DNA of 64,000 bases from Conidiobolus incongruus B7586 (GCA_000697335.1 JNEM01010494.1:62001-126000); one strand, 5' to 3'; shown: positions 49,701 through 61,159, counted from the first letter of the stretch. Program-made: numbers and translations. Notes: generated by a model not told the origin, from the sequence alone.

Positions 49701-50410
49701 TCTACGGTGGAGACGGCGACAGATTGAGCGACAGGTATGTTAATTTCATTTAATGCTTTGACAAATAGATCACGGTCTTCAGAAGTGATTAAGGTTTGAA
49801 TAGGTGTACCTAACACCTTGACTTGGTACTTTTCAAGAATGCCTCTTTTATATAGCTCAATACCACAATTTAGAGCAGTTTGACCTCCAAATGATAAAAA
49901 TATGCCATCTGGGCGTTCTTTTCGAATGACTTCCTCTAAAAATTCAGGTGTAACAGGTGAAAAATAGACCTCATCAGCTAGCTCCTGACCTGTTTGGATA
50001 GTTGCGATATTGGGATTTACCAGAACCGTCTTGATGCCATTCTCTTTTAATGCTTTAATCGCTTGAGAACCAGAATAGTCGAATTCACCAGCTTGACCTA
50101 TGGATAAACCTCCAGATCCTACTACAAGCACTTTTTCATAATGGGGTTTTTCTAACGTTGTGTAGTTGATAGTATCGATATTGTTATGGATTGAAGTTGA
50201 CATATATTTCATTCCGCCACACTGAAAATATTGGACGTTGGATGGTTTAAAATGCTTTTTCTGGGTTTGAAAAGGAACCAATCGAGAAGTGTGACGAGTT
50301 GAGTATAATTTCGAAGTATATGATGGGATACATCTGGGATATAAGTTTTTGATATTATTGACAGCAGTTGGGGCTGAATTTCTAATCCTATTTAACGGTA
50401 TTCTAATCAT
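46760..50410 (-). CDS. CPA2: Arginine-specific carbamoyl-phosphate synthase, large subunit (mitochondrial)
   Basis: Makes carbamoyl phosphate from bicarbonate, ATP and ammonia handed over by the separate glutaminase subunit, for arginine synthesis. The intact frame has 1216 residues. About 70 N-terminal residues (MIRIPLNRIRNSAPTAVNNI..., rich in Arg, Ser, Asn; no acid) are a mitochondrial presequence, as in Neurospora arg-3 and unlike cytosolic yeast Cpa2. The two synthetase halves start GSGGLSIGQAGEFDYSG (about residue 97) and GSGVYRIGSSVEFDWCG (about 660). ATP-grasp motifs are present in both, e.g. SLGGLGSGFAN, MNARLSRSSALASKATGYPL and VIECNLRASRSFPFVSK. The C-terminal MGS-like domain includes VVTRVANLIKEVAN and MDFSRDKPIGAPS. 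There is no intron in 3.65 kb, in contrast to most neighbours. It is not fused to ATCase or a glutaminase, so it is not the pyrimidine CAD/Ura2 enzyme. Confidence 0.95.
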   Translation of the reverse strand: MIRIPLNRIRNSAPTAVNNIKNLYPRCIPSYTSKLYSTRHTSRLVPFQTQKKHFKPSNVQYFQCGGMKYMSTSIHNNIDTINYTTLEKPHYEKVLVVGSGGLSIGQAGEFDYSGSQAIKALKENGIKTVLVNPNIATIQTGQELADEVYFSPVTPEFLEEVIRKERPDGIFLSFGGQTALNCGIELYKRGILEKYQVKVLGTPIQTLITSEDRDLFVKALNEINIPVAQSVAVSTVDDALKAAQEIGYPIIVRSAFSLGGLGSGFANDPEELTSLASKSLSLSPQILVEKSMKGWKEVEYEVVRDAADNCITVCNMENFDPLGIHTGDSIVVAPSQTLSDEEYHLLRTAAIAIVRHMGVVGECNVQYALDPYSLEYKVIEMNARLSRSSALASKATGYPLAFVAAKLGLGYTLPELKNSVTKTTTACFEPSLDYVVTKIPRWDLTKFSQVDRHVGSSMKSVGEVMAVGRTFEESLQKAIRMVDPAFLGFHPMKNLYKSITEKSLDKADDPVLNEFLSNPTDRRLFGVINSMIEHGYDVEKIHSLTKIDRWFLYKLENLYKIYNQLSQHNIHTLPKDLMEQAKKSGFSDLQIAHRLSKPNAIVNELDVRQLRKSYGIIPLVKRIDTLAAEFPAHTNYLYTTYNASQDDIEFKDKGTMVLGSGVYRIGSSVEFDWCGVSCIRALRKMGHKTVMLNYNPETVSTDFDECDRLYFDELSLERVLDIYEREQAQGVIVSVGGQLPQNIALSLHNIGANVLGTSPVMIDQAEDRYKFSKTLDEIGVDQPAWKELTTTEQAFEFANQVGYPVLVRPSYVLSGAAMNVAHTPEDLDRFLSLATDVSPLHPVVITKFEQNSQEIDVDCVAQKGNVLCHAISEHIEPAGVHSGDATLVLPPKDLPQQTKDKIYEIAQKVAKAFDITGPFNMQIIRKEGTQDSDEKLKVIECNLRASRSFPFVSKVLNHNFIDTAAQAMTSTSNIEPINLMNKEYPYQAVKASQFSWTRLQGADPFLGVEMASTGEVACFGKDKHEAYLAAIQSTTGFKLPKQAVLISSGDEHAPLKVVTRVANLIKEVANLQVVVWNQYIYDAIKDKFPDLDIKLVSFPSLSEERNPLLLNNKIRDVLKENGIDMVMDFSRDKPIGAPSIQQLVEQKKESNGIGEDNSYLGYLIRRSAVDIGIPLINQSNLASLFAEAISKYPIQSDGTPNVEVKGWNQYLSQLKE

Positions 50411-52630
50411 TTTACAAGGAATCTGGATGATGAAGGTAGATAATCGAGTGAAACGAATGATAATTTTAGGTTATATTAATCTAAGAAAATTGTGGTATTA
50501 GTAAATGATTATGACAGGTTGAATGAAAAAATTTGGAAATTGATTGGTATTAAAATTGTAGTAAGTGGTTAGGGATTACCTTAATAAATACAGTTGAATA
50601 ATTTACAAATGATTAATTATATTAGTTAAATATTTAAGGATTGAACCTGTATTTATACTGATCTGTATGCTATAATTGAATCAATGCAAATAGATTACTT
50701 AAATTGATATGTATCGAATAAAGATGCCATAACAGTGAATATAATTGACATTTTGTGACTCATGCTAATTGGTTTAAGATTGTCATTTTGAGTGATATCA
50801 GAATTAAGGGTTTTGCTTATTTTTTTACATAATTGATAAGGAATATTGAACCAATAGGATTTAATTTGAATTTTTGAATCACATATCTATATATCAATAC
50901 TATACCACCACAATCTATGATATCCTTCTACTGTCTTTATCTAATCCAAAAAAAAATATTGAATGGCATATGTAAAATTGGAGTGTTCTGATTGTGAATA
51001 TAAAAAGAGTTTTTGGTTTATGAAATAGTGGATTCATCAGTAAAATAAATCTGGCTAAATTGGATTTCTTTTTCTGTTGAGATATAAATCATCCTAATAT
51101 TTGTTTTTGAAATAAATCAAATCTGTTACTTGATATAATGTAATTATATGTTTATAGATGATTAGATATATTTATCCATTTAAAAATATTTGTCAATTTA
51201 CCGAAATGTTATTGTGATAATTTAATAATTATTCGATATTAGTCTGGATAGAATCATTTCGAGTCACAGATATTTTCGGTGCGACATACTCATTTTCATC
51301 AATTTTCAAAATAATTTCAAGAATCCACATTGTTATTAAAGTTATTCTCCTTATTTGGTAAAATTTCACTCTTAGGTATATAATTTAAATTGTATACTTT
51401 AATCTACATTTAATTCATTTCATAATCCGTTCTAATTTTTGAGGTTATAAATTAAATTTTAGTATTTTTTATACTTATTTTTATGAATATTATAATAATA
51501 TTTTTATAAAATGAAATATCAATTATATAATATATATATATATTAGAAATTTTATCATTTAAATATATGTATTAAAATATGAAAACTATCAGCCATATAT
51601 ACCTTTTTGCTATCAATTTTCTATTGGGTCATATTTTCAAATTCAAGAAGTATATGTTATAATGTGAATTATATATACATCGCATAAATGCATTAAGTGG
51701 ATATGAGTTTAATATACCTAGATATCCATAAATGAATTGATTGCAATAGTATCATAAAGTGATTATTCTATTTAATTAAATGACTATTGCTACAATGATT
51801 GACAACATTCCTATTCTGAATTGATATTTGAATATCAAATTTTGTTTCCCTTACTTAATAAACATTGATTCAGTGTAAAGATATATAGAACCAATTCTAG
51901 AGTACAATTCTTTGGCTACTTTATTATGTCAATTAGTATTTTTTGAAATTGATCAGGTGCTTACTATTTGTCTGCAACAGTAGCTGATAATTTGAATTTC
52001 AATATAAAATATTGAATTTAAACCAAGTCGACATATACTAGTTTATTGTTCTTTAATTATAGATTTTATTAATAAATAAATTTATATCAAATTTGATTAA
52101 TTGCTATTAATTTGAAATCAAACTGAACTTGTTTTGGTTAAATCTACATTAAATAAATTCAATTGATGAAAATGATGGTTTTATATTGATTATCAGTTCA
52201 GTATTATGCTAATATCATTTACTACTTTATCAACTCATACCAGATACCAAATATATGATAAATAATTTATTTCAACACATAATTTTGTTTCGGAAACATA
52301 TTAAATATATATGATTTGATTAAATATAAACATTGAAATAGCTTTATATAAAATGATAATATTAAATATTTATATCAAAATAGAAAAATTAAAAATAAAA
52401 AATAATGAATTACCATACAAATAATTATGTATTATTAAAACCACAGGCAATGTATCATAATCATTTAACTATAGTTGTTTAGAATATATGCTATCGAATC
52501 TCAAAAAAATCTTTTTGAGTAATTAATATTATACGTATCCTAAGTGAATGGGCTATTTTATGTTTGAAATATTGTTCAGATTGCTAAATAATAACTAAAT
52601 AATTAAGATGATTCCACAGAAAAGGTTGAA
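50411..52630. other. AT-rich intergenic spacer
   Basis: About 2.2 kb that includes the CPA2 promoter and the 3' flank of the NAD(P)HX dehydratase copy. A (TA)n run lies at 51525-51542. No gene seen. Confidence 0.55.
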
Positions 52631-54173
52631 TCACTTTATTAATACTATAGATATCCAAACATTAAAGTTTGGCAAGGAGTTTGAATTAATTATTAGACTG
52701 AAGGGGGTTTTCCAAGGTCTCGAAATTCGTATGAAAAGCAGACCTACTTGTTGGATGATATTTTCAGTCATAATAGCTCTTTTATGCTCATCAAATGCCA
52801 TCTGAGAACATTTACGAGCCAAGTAGCATGCTGCATAGCCTGCTAATAATCCAAAGATATCAGTAGCAATTGATTGATCATGCCTAATTTGGAATATAAA
52901 TAAATAATTGTTTATATCGAAATATATTTGATTACCAAGTTTTCTGAGAATATTGAGAACTCCATGATAAAAATTCACTAATTAATCCAGACAAAATATC
53001 ACCTTGTCCACCACATCTTTTAAGACTACTTTGAACATAGCATTTCTATACTAAATACTTGTTTGAATTTGATACATAAAATAGTAAATACCTTGGAACC
53101 CATCAGAAATATTGTCAACGTTATCTTTTTGGACAATTGTGACTCCTTGAAACTTTTCACTCAATATCAATGCCAATTGATCCAAAGGTATATGATCAGG
53201 ATCAATATCTTAGAAATCGAAATGAATATGTGATAAATATTTAAAAAAAACTGGAAGTAATTACCGTAGTTTTACATAATGACTGAAACTCTACAAAATT
53301 TGGAGTTAAAACAGCATTCTTATAGCCTATAACTAAATCTGGTGAATTTTGAATTAAAAATAAGCCATCCTAAAGTTCGTGAGTAGATAATAATTGGTGA
53401 TATTCACAGAATTGACTCCATTAATCACAATAGGCAATGAACGCTCTTTAGCTGCAAGGATGACTTCTGTAATATTTTTCAAAATGTTTTCATCTCTAAA
53501 AAATCCAGACCCAATGACAATTGAATGAACTCTATCGAGGATGCCTACAGATTTTGTTTTGATTTAATCAAATTCCCCTTCGGTAACATTTCTACTGAGT
53601 ATATTAATATAAATGAAAAAATAATTAAACTATATTAATTACTTCCCAGTTTTCAAGTACGGGTGAATTAATAAATCTTGATCGATGGTTACATTGAATA
53701 TTTATAATATGAATATTTACATTATTTACCAGGAGAATAAGCCTAAATTTATATAAGCAAAATTATAATAGAATATAAATATTAAGCAATTACCTTGATG
53801 ACTGTAGCAGCAGATTCTTCACAAATAATATAAGCAATATCTACACCCAAATGATTAAGTAATATTAGCTATATATCAAATTAAATATAATAGTTGCAAA
53901 ATACAGCTCTGAGGGCGGAGCTATCAGCAAAGTAAGGAGCCCCAGTGTATCTATATATCACTTAATTGGTTTTAAATAAACTTGTATATAAAACAACAAA
54001 TACTCTATGGAACCACCAAATACAGCAATACAACTTTAAAAGACAAGAATCTTATTAAAAATGGTGCTTAGTTAATATTGATAGAGTCAGCAGCTTGTCC
54101 TTTCCTTAAGTTTTGATTGAGGATGAATTAATTTTTTAAATATTTCGGAAATCAAACTAGAGCTCATTGACAT
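52631..54173 (-). pseudogene. NAD(P)HX dehydratase (CARKD/NNRD-like), apparently broken
   Basis: The intact family removes water from damaged NADH/NADPH hydrates using ATP. Homology runs through the whole region: IEYTGAPYFADSSALRA, IAYIICEESAATVIK, AYSPDLLIHPYLKTGK, DGLFLIQNSPDLVIGYKNA, AVLTPNFVEFQSLC, then KRCGGQGDILSGLISEFL (the G-G-Q-G-D ATP site, about 52998-53012) and LLAGYAACYLARKCSQMAF. The order and intron positions fit the family. Several faults argue that it is not functional: a one-base frame change near 54100 before the conserved K-G-Q-A, no GT donor for the next intron, an in-frame TAA at 53564-53566, and a phase clash after the exon ending near 53267. Key residues have also changed: G-P-G-L-G is G-S-G-F-F and V-I-D-A-D-G is V-I-N-G-D-G. 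An unusual splice pattern could rescue some but not all of these. Confidence 0.6.
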
Positions 54174-54435
54174 TTTTAATTAATTTTCACCATAGAATAA
54201 TATGACTTTGCTTTTACACTTAATATATGGAATTCATTTTATCGACATTATGGGATATATTATCACTCTTTATGAATTAATAGATACCATGATCAAAAAT
54301 ATAGGCCATTTTGACATCATTAAAATTTGAATTCAGAATAAAAACATTAAAGCCAATCAAATACCATAATTTCAAGAAATTATAATCTATATTAAATAGT
54401 TAAATTCACTTTTGAATAGACAATGTTGAAATAAA

Positions 54436-56743
54436 ATGGATCAATTTATTCATCAATTAAATAAAATTAACGAATTAAAGGATTATAAACTATTTTATCA
54501 ATCATTAATCAATTTGCTTCAAAATAATATTAACCAAAATAACAATGAATCAGAAGTAATAGATACTATTATTATATTTTATTATAAGTATATAAATATA
54601 TAAATAATATAAATTGTTATTATTTAGGTATGGATTGATCAATTCCAGTGGGAATTACTTCCTGAATTAATAAAACTACCTCATTTGGAACTGAATTTCA
54701 ATAACGAGCATCAACTTATTTATGACCCAATCGATGAAAGAGTCCAATTATTAAATATCTGCTTTGAACATATCAGTTCAATGGAATTATTATTATTATT
54801 AAACCAATCTTTGAAAAACTTTGACTTGAACGATTATGACGATTTCTTGGGAATTTTTCAATGGTTGGATCTATTCCATTGGATTAATCAAGGTATTTTA
54901 TAAGATAAATGTCTTATAGCTATATTAATTGAATGCGTTAGTATTATCAAAATTAAGACATAAACAGCTATTGTCCAACGCTTTGGATATATTAGATCAA
55001 ATGACACTCACTTTTAACCAATTTGAAAACCTTCTAAATCAATTTGATCACAAGGAAACTCTCTTGATACCAAGTATATCGGATGATGTCATCAATTTTA
55101 AAAGCTATATTGCTCGACGAACCAAATCCAATCTCACTAATTTGATTCAAATAATTAATGAAAAAATAGACTTAGTAAGAATGATTTTTGTCAAATATTA
55201 AGTTATGCTAATATACATACGTTACATTTGTAGAACAGTCTAGAAATAGAATCACAAGCATCTAAAGAATCAGAAATTATCATTAAATTAATGATATTTT
55301 ACTCTGAATTTATCTCTTATGAGTATGGCTCAAAATCCTTGGAATTTTCATCAATATTTTTTACTCAACTGGTTACTGATCACTATAAACTAATTGAATC
55401 CAATTCTATTCAAAATGACATTATTCCTATTTTTAATCAGATTATTGAAACAATGGTAATATGCATTATTTTATTATATTCTTATTCATTAATCTTGATG
55501 AAATATTAGGAACCAATGTTATCATTTCAACATATGATTGCACAGTATACAACTAAACCTAAGTCCAATATACAAAATGACGATTCAAGTATGATTATTA
55601 ATACAAATATTATTATTCTTATAACATTATATTAATTTCAATTAATTTAGAATGTAGTGCTTCATTATATTTTATAATTGGGTTAATGTGTTCTATTAGT
55701 TTAATTGCTAATATTTTGGATGGCCATAACTGTCTAAAATCTATTCATAATTGGACTATATTGAATCATTTAAATTTTAATGATCACTTTTATATATCAA
55801 ATCGATTACTTCAAAGGTAAAATTATCAGACAAATATTTCAAATTATATCAATTAATAACGAATAACAGTGAAAACACACATTTTAACATGGGATTCGTT
55901 GACGTGTTAACCATATTAAGATTTAATTATTTACTATGCAATCGTACATCAGCTCAACTAAGTTTAATTGACAATATGATGGATTTTATAGTAAAAATAT
56001 TTTTTATTAGATATTTATATATATTCATTAATTAATTTTATATAGAATCTACTAAATTTATATGGCAATGTTAAAGAAAGGAAGTTAGATCTGATTATTT
56101 TTAAAGCTTCTGTTATTGAATATCAACTATTTGATAAAAATGATCAGTTATCCATATTACAATTCAGTTTAAACAATTGTAATCATTTGAATTTAACTCA
56201 AGTGAAAAATGGAATCATTTCAATTTTAAAGCAAGAGGTAACTCATGCATATATGTTATTGACTATTTCTCATAATTAATGATTTTAGGATTCAATAAGC
56301 TTTAATTTAGATTGGTTAAATTTATCTCAATATCTATTATTACCGATTTCTAAATTAACCTATGAACAAATTCATATTGAAATTAATTATATATCTTTAT
56401 TGATTAATTTTTATATTTATCAATTTCAGAAATATAAGTATAACAATGAACTGAATGTAGGTCCTAAAAATATTCATTTAAAATATATTATTAATTTAGT
56501 TTTAGTCAACTATTCTATCTAAAGAGCATACTCGACTGATTCAAACTAAATTTATCGATGAAACAATTAAATTAATCAAATTTATTGAATCTCAGGATCT
56601 AAATGATATTAACATGGTACTAAATGATTATATATATATATATATATATACGTTCATTAACTGATTTATGATTTCAGCAACTAATTTTAGACAACTTGAA
56701 ATTTGGTCTGGAAAGATTAAATGAAGTGATAATAAATTCTTAA
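54436..56743 (+). CDS. Helical-repeat protein of unknown function, possibly glomulin/Ybp-like
   Basis: A long, intron-dense gene (about ten short introns, one holding a (TA)n run at 56629-56650). It starts MDQFIHQLNKINELKDYKLF and ends NLKFGLERLNEVIINS. The protein is almost wholly alpha-helical and Leu/Ile-rich, with HEAT-like amphipathic stretches such as ERVQLLNICFEHISSMELLL, DDFLGIFQWLDLFHWINQ and KLRHKQLLSNALDILDQM. The overall plan, including the early W-x-x-L-P-E-L-I and the L-R-H-K-Q-L-L-S-N-A-L block, is reminiscent of the glomulin/ALF4/Ybp superfamily, but no signature is decisive. No membrane segment, signal peptide or catalytic motif. It is divergent from the NAD(P)HX dehydratase copy, with about 260 bases between their starts. 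Confidence 0.5.
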
Positions 56744-56850
56744 AATATTCCCATAATCATTATTCGTTGAATCCAAGTTATAAACTTTTATTCAATCCCT
56801 TTATTTATTGATTTATTTCATTTTATTATTTAAGCATACCTATTTCTAAT

Positions 56851-57430
56851 ATGAGTGAATTGGAAAATAAACCTGAAGTAATAGAATCTCAAAGTACTCA
56901 ACAAGTTAACAAGAAAAATAAGAAAAAAGGAAAGCAATTCGCTGATATGGTAATTTTTACAAATATAATGATAATACTTATTTGATTTAATATCCGTTTT
57001 AAGGATAAAATGTTAGAAATTGCTGGAATAATAAATAATACTCAAGAAGCAATAATTAAAAGAAAATTAGAAAAACAGGTTCAAATACATTTATATATTT
57101 GAAATATTCAATTATATATTAATTTTTTAATAGGCTAAAAGGGACGCTATAATAAATGAAAAAGAAAAAATGAAAGAGAATAAAAAATTACAAAAGCAAC
57201 AGAAATTGGTATATTTTGCTATTAGTTTTTATATCACTATTTTATTCATTTTTATATTACCTTCTAGGAACAAATTAAAGAAAAATTAAAATTAAAAGGA
57301 AAGAAGAAAAAAGCAATTCAACCCGAAACAAAAACTAATGACTCTAAGGTAATACTACTATCAAACATTTTGTTTTTATTATTTATTAATATTGTTTTTA
57401 TAGCCTAAAAAACAAGTTAAATTTGCTTAG
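56851..57430 (+). CDS. Small lysine-rich coiled-coil protein, unknown
   Basis: Five exons (56851-56949, 57004-57078, 57134-57208, 57268-57348, 57404-57430) join with all introns in phase 0 to give 118 residues. It starts MSELENKPEVIESQSTQQV, runs through KKNKKKGKQFADMDKMLEIA, and continues as an uninterrupted charged helix (KRKLEKQAKRDAIINEKEKM, KENKKLQKQQKLEQIKEKLK) with a basic tail KPKKQVKFA. Such proteins are often nucleolar ribosome-assembly factors, but I recognise no family. All five exons are multiples of three, so exon skipping would keep frame. It lies 107 bases after the preceding gene on the same strand. Confidence 0.6.
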
Positions 57431-57798
57431 CGTGATATATTATGTTCATAAAAAATAGATTATAAATATCTTTGTACTTTAATTTTATTAATTTTTGAGT
57501 GTATTTTTTGAATTAACTATTTATTCGGTTGTATTTAATTTGATAAGTGTATATTTTTTATGTCATAACCCAAGTCCTGTAAAAAATTCATTTTCTAAAT
57601 ATATTAGTGTTTATATATTTTATTCAATCCATTCAATATTGCTCAATCATTTCAAATTAATAAATATGTGGGAATAAGTGAAAGTATCCAATCATAAAAT
57701 TTTAAACCCATAATTTGAAACCTTGACATTAATATTTCATGAGGATTTTAATAAAAATTCTCTTTTGTTACAAAGGAATTGAATCAAACAATATCAAA
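57431..57798. other. Upstream region of the NAC beta gene
   Basis: About 370 AT-rich bases. An in-frame extension of the NAC beta frame reaches 57739 (MRILIKILFCYKGIE...) but is hydrophobic and unlike the family, so it is taken as 5' UTR. Confidence 0.5.
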
Positions 57799-58284
57799 AT
57801 GGATACTGAAAAATTAGCCAGACTTCAAGCTCAAGTTAGAATGGGTGGTAAGGGTACTCCCCGTCGTAAGGTCTTCAAGAAGCCTAAGGCCTCTTCCGGT
57901 ATCGATAAAAAGTTGGAAGGATTTTTAAAGAGCATTGATGCCGTTCCTTTGTCCGGTATCCAAGAAGTTACCATGTTCCAATCCGGTGGTAAAGTTTTAA
58001 ACATTGAAACCCCCAAAGTTTATGGAAATCCCGCTCAACAAGCTTACGCCGTTCACGGTGAAGCCGTCGAAAAGGAACTTACCGATCTTGTCCCCAGCAT
58101 CCTCAATCAACTCGGTCCCGATTCCCTTGCTAGTCTCAGAAGATTAGCTGAAGCTTACCAATCTTCTCAAGGTGCCGCCGAAGGTGACAATGACGAAATC
58201 CCCGAATTAACTGAAGCTTTAGATGATGCTGCCATTACTGATGCTCCTGCTGCTGAAGCTGAAGCTAAACCTGAATCCGCTTAA
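57799..58284 (+). CDS. EGD1: Nascent polypeptide-associated complex subunit beta (BTF3/Egd1)
   Basis: Ribosome-associated chaperone subunit that binds nascent chains as a heterodimer with NAC alpha. Intronless, 161 residues. The start at 57799 gives MDTEKLARLQAQVRMGGKGT followed by PRRKVFKKPK, the conserved ribosome-binding N-terminus (R-x-G-G-K-G-T-x-R-R-K). The NAC domain reads LEGFLKSIDAVPLSGIQEVT, VLNIETPKVYGNPAQQAYAV and ELTDLVPSILNQLGPDSLAS, with an acidic/Ala-rich tail. Third codon positions favour C (ACC, GTC, CTC, CCC) far more than neighbouring genes, as expected for a very highly expressed gene. Confidence 0.96.
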   Translation: MDTEKLARLQAQVRMGGKGTPRRKVFKKPKASSGIDKKLEGFLKSIDAVPLSGIQEVTMFQSGGKVLNIETPKVYGNPAQQAYAVHGEAVEKELTDLVPSILNQLGPDSLASLRRLAEAYQSSQGAAEGDNDEIPELTEALDDAAITDAPAAEAEAKPESA

Positions 58285-59739
58285 ATTTGATTCATTAATA
58301 TTCCATATTTTTGTAGGTAAATATGCCATACTTCATAAATTGGTTACTTGTGTCCGTAGTCTCGGAAATAAAGTCAACTTGTGGCCTGTACTTTTATACT
58401 ATGGTAACTAAACTATCTATCATACCAAACTATTTTATACGAGATCGACCCCACACTAGCATTATCAACTAACTTTATAAACCTATCAAATTATTTATTA
58501 TATTACAGTATATAGCTTACCTTTATATTTATCAAATTTAAACTCGAATTATTTCAGTTGCCCACTCTAACTATCATATATTTATGAACACTTGTCGGTT
58601 TAAATGTTACACTTTTCAAATTTCATTAATTGTAAACTGTTTAACCAGAACTAAAATGTAATCAAGTTATTCCTCTAACTCAATTATCTATTTCTAAGTT
58701 GTTTTAATCTTACTTTGCTAAATATTGTGATTAAGTAATTAAGGTTATTTTATTCAAAGAACTTATCATACACTTATTATTTTATCGGATATTTATTATT
58801 TTTGTTAATAATGTCAGAATAATTGATGTATAACTCAAAAATATCGTTTCTAATTCTATATTTCTGAATATTATTTTGTATTCAAGTTTTCTCAATAAAA
58901 TATGTACTGAGTCCCAATGCATATTTTATATAATATATTTTAATGACTTCAGAAATTGATACATTTAACTATAACAATGATTTTAATCACGCTGTTTTAA
59001 TATAATCATATATTTAATATATCTTTCAACCAAAAACCCTTTATCGATTATAAACAACTAATCTGAATCCTGACCTAATTATTGTTATGTCTAAAAGAAT
59101 TTGACTGGAATTATTAATAGATGCAGTGTATTTGTTATTGTAAAATATTATTATTAAACAGGAAATGAATATATAATTATACCATAAACTGAGTAGTAAA
59201 TTAAAGCTTATTATTTGAGGTTAACAATTTTTATTGAGATAATCTTAGCACATTTTATATGATATATTAATACAATCAAGGTTATAAAAATAATTTGTAT
59301 ATTTTCCTACAAAAATTGTATTAATATATAAAGACAAACTAACCACTTATCAAATTTCTATGATCAAAATTATGAATTACACAGCTTGAGAATATCATTG
59401 ATTAAAATTTAGAATCAAACATTTGTGCTATATGTTAATATATTGATTAAATATTTACAGCAAATTATTTCTGATTGAGATATATATAATAAAATAACGA
59501 CAATTTTAATAATTATTATTCATAGGAAAAAAAATGACAAAATAAATTTAATAATTTACTCAAATTCTGTTGGTTTCATAATTGAAATAAAATAAATAGA
59601 AATAAAAATTAAGTCTCAAGAGTTTATAAATCGTAAATAGTATCAATCCAATAAAAAGGATTTCTAAACAATATTACGTTATTTTAAATATTGCCTTACA
59701 TAAGCGGAACACAAATATAATGTTGATGCGAATGGTCAA
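58285..59739. other. AT-rich convergent spacer
   Basis: About 1.45 kb between the ends of NAC beta and the CLYBL-like gene. The first 150 bases are slightly GC-richer and probably NAC beta 3' UTR. Nothing else recognised. Confidence 0.5.
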
Positions 59740-61159
59740 TTATTTGGTTTTTAATTCTTCAGGTAATCTAGCTAACAATCTTTCAGCCCATTTGACAACA
59801 GGAAGATCAATTCTAAAATAAATGAATAGATAAATACTTCAAACTTGGATGAAAATGTAAAACTCAATTACACTTTGCCATCTAGACTGAAAGCGCCAAT
59901 TCCAGATTGAGAATGTTTAATATAACCTTAAAAACGATTAGATGGTACCTAGATGTTAAGTATATAATGATCATTACCTTCTACAATGCGAGTAGCTCTC
60001 TTGATTTCTATAATTCAATAGATAAATTAAAATGTAGCTGTTAATGCGTTGGCGCCTGTCATTTACCTTCTTCAGATGGTGAAAAAAATTTTTGGATAAT
60101 GTCAACTTGCTTGGGATGAATGGCTTGCTATTGAAATGATAATGGTTATTGCAGTGAACATGTACATATTTTAATCAATAAATATACTTTTCCAGTAAAA
60201 CCCATTTGAAATCCTTCTGTACATTCTTCTTCTAAAATAGTATCATTTTGATAATCCAAACAAACCTAAGCAATGATTAAACTAACTCAATCACAGTATT
60301 TGAGGAATGATATTACTAAATCAATTGCTTGAATTCCGAAAGCTTTAGCAGCTGTGACAACTGCAGAACGAGCATAGAGTAATTCCTTCCTTGATGGAGT
60401 TCTGACCAACCCTAATATCATTATAAGAATAAAAGATAAATTGTGAATAAATATGAATCAAATATACCCAAATCGGCACAAAAATCTTCAGCAGCAAACT
60501 AAAAAAGTGTTAATGTGATAAGAACACCAAAATAAGAAACACTTACAATAAGAGCATCGAGTCTAGGATCGCTTAGAGCGATTTCTTTTAGATTTAAAAT
60601 AGCTTGGGCAGATTCAATGGATGCAATAATTTTGATTTTTTCTTTTACTTTTTCGGGAGAGATTTGGTTAATCATATCACTAACGAATTTAACCTCTCTA
60701 GCTGAGTGGACTTTAGGAATCACTACAGCCTGCAAAGTATCAGACCTCAATACTACTTCAAGATCATCCAATTGTAAACCAGATTCTAAAGAGTTAACCC
60801 TTACAGCTTTTTCTTGAGTAAAGTTAAGAGGATTAGCAAGTGCTTCAAATACCATTTTCCTTGCAGTTCCTTTTCTATTAAAAGCTACACTATCTTCTAA
60901 GTCATAAACTAAGCAATCTGCCTTAAGCTTAAAAGAAGAATTAATTTTTCTTTCATCACTTCCAGGAACTAAACAAATTTTAATTACGTAATTAATTTTA
61001 TAAATATATAAACTCTGAATTACCATAAAAAAGAGCTCTCCTAGATCTGGTGTTGATAGATTTAACACTATGAGTAAGTTCACTCACATTTGATGCAGAA
61101 GAGTATTGTCTAATAAATTTTACTGTATGAATAGGTTTTAATAACTTAGAATATAACAT
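59740..61159 (-). CDS. CLYBL-like HpcH/HpaI-family lyase (citramalyl-CoA lyase type), mitochondrial
   Basis: About 330 residues in roughly eight short exons. The N-terminus MLYSKLLKPIHTVKFIRQYS is a mitochondrial presequence. The (beta/alpha)8 lyase follows: RSRRALFYVPGSDERKI, DCLVYDLEDSVAFNRKGTAR (the E-D-x-V metal/substrate loop), AVRVNSLES, VVIPKVHSAREVKFV (P-K-V/x), IIASIESAQAILNL (I-E-S/T-A), then FAAEDFCADLG (ED metal ligands), DLVCLDYQND-like, GFTGKQAIHPKQVDIIQKFF (I-H-P-x-Q) and the tail RIDLPVVKWAERLLARL. CLYBL splits citramalyl-CoA and makes malate from glyoxylate and acetyl-CoA, and in animals protects B12 metabolism from itaconate. Exact substrate here is inferred only from family resemblance. 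The order of family motifs is complete, so it appears functional. Confidence 0.88.

Noticed and set aside
57739-57798. N-terminal extension of NAC beta from 57739
   Set aside because: The extra 20 residues are hydrophobic and absent from the family, whose proteins begin at the equivalent of the Met at 57799.
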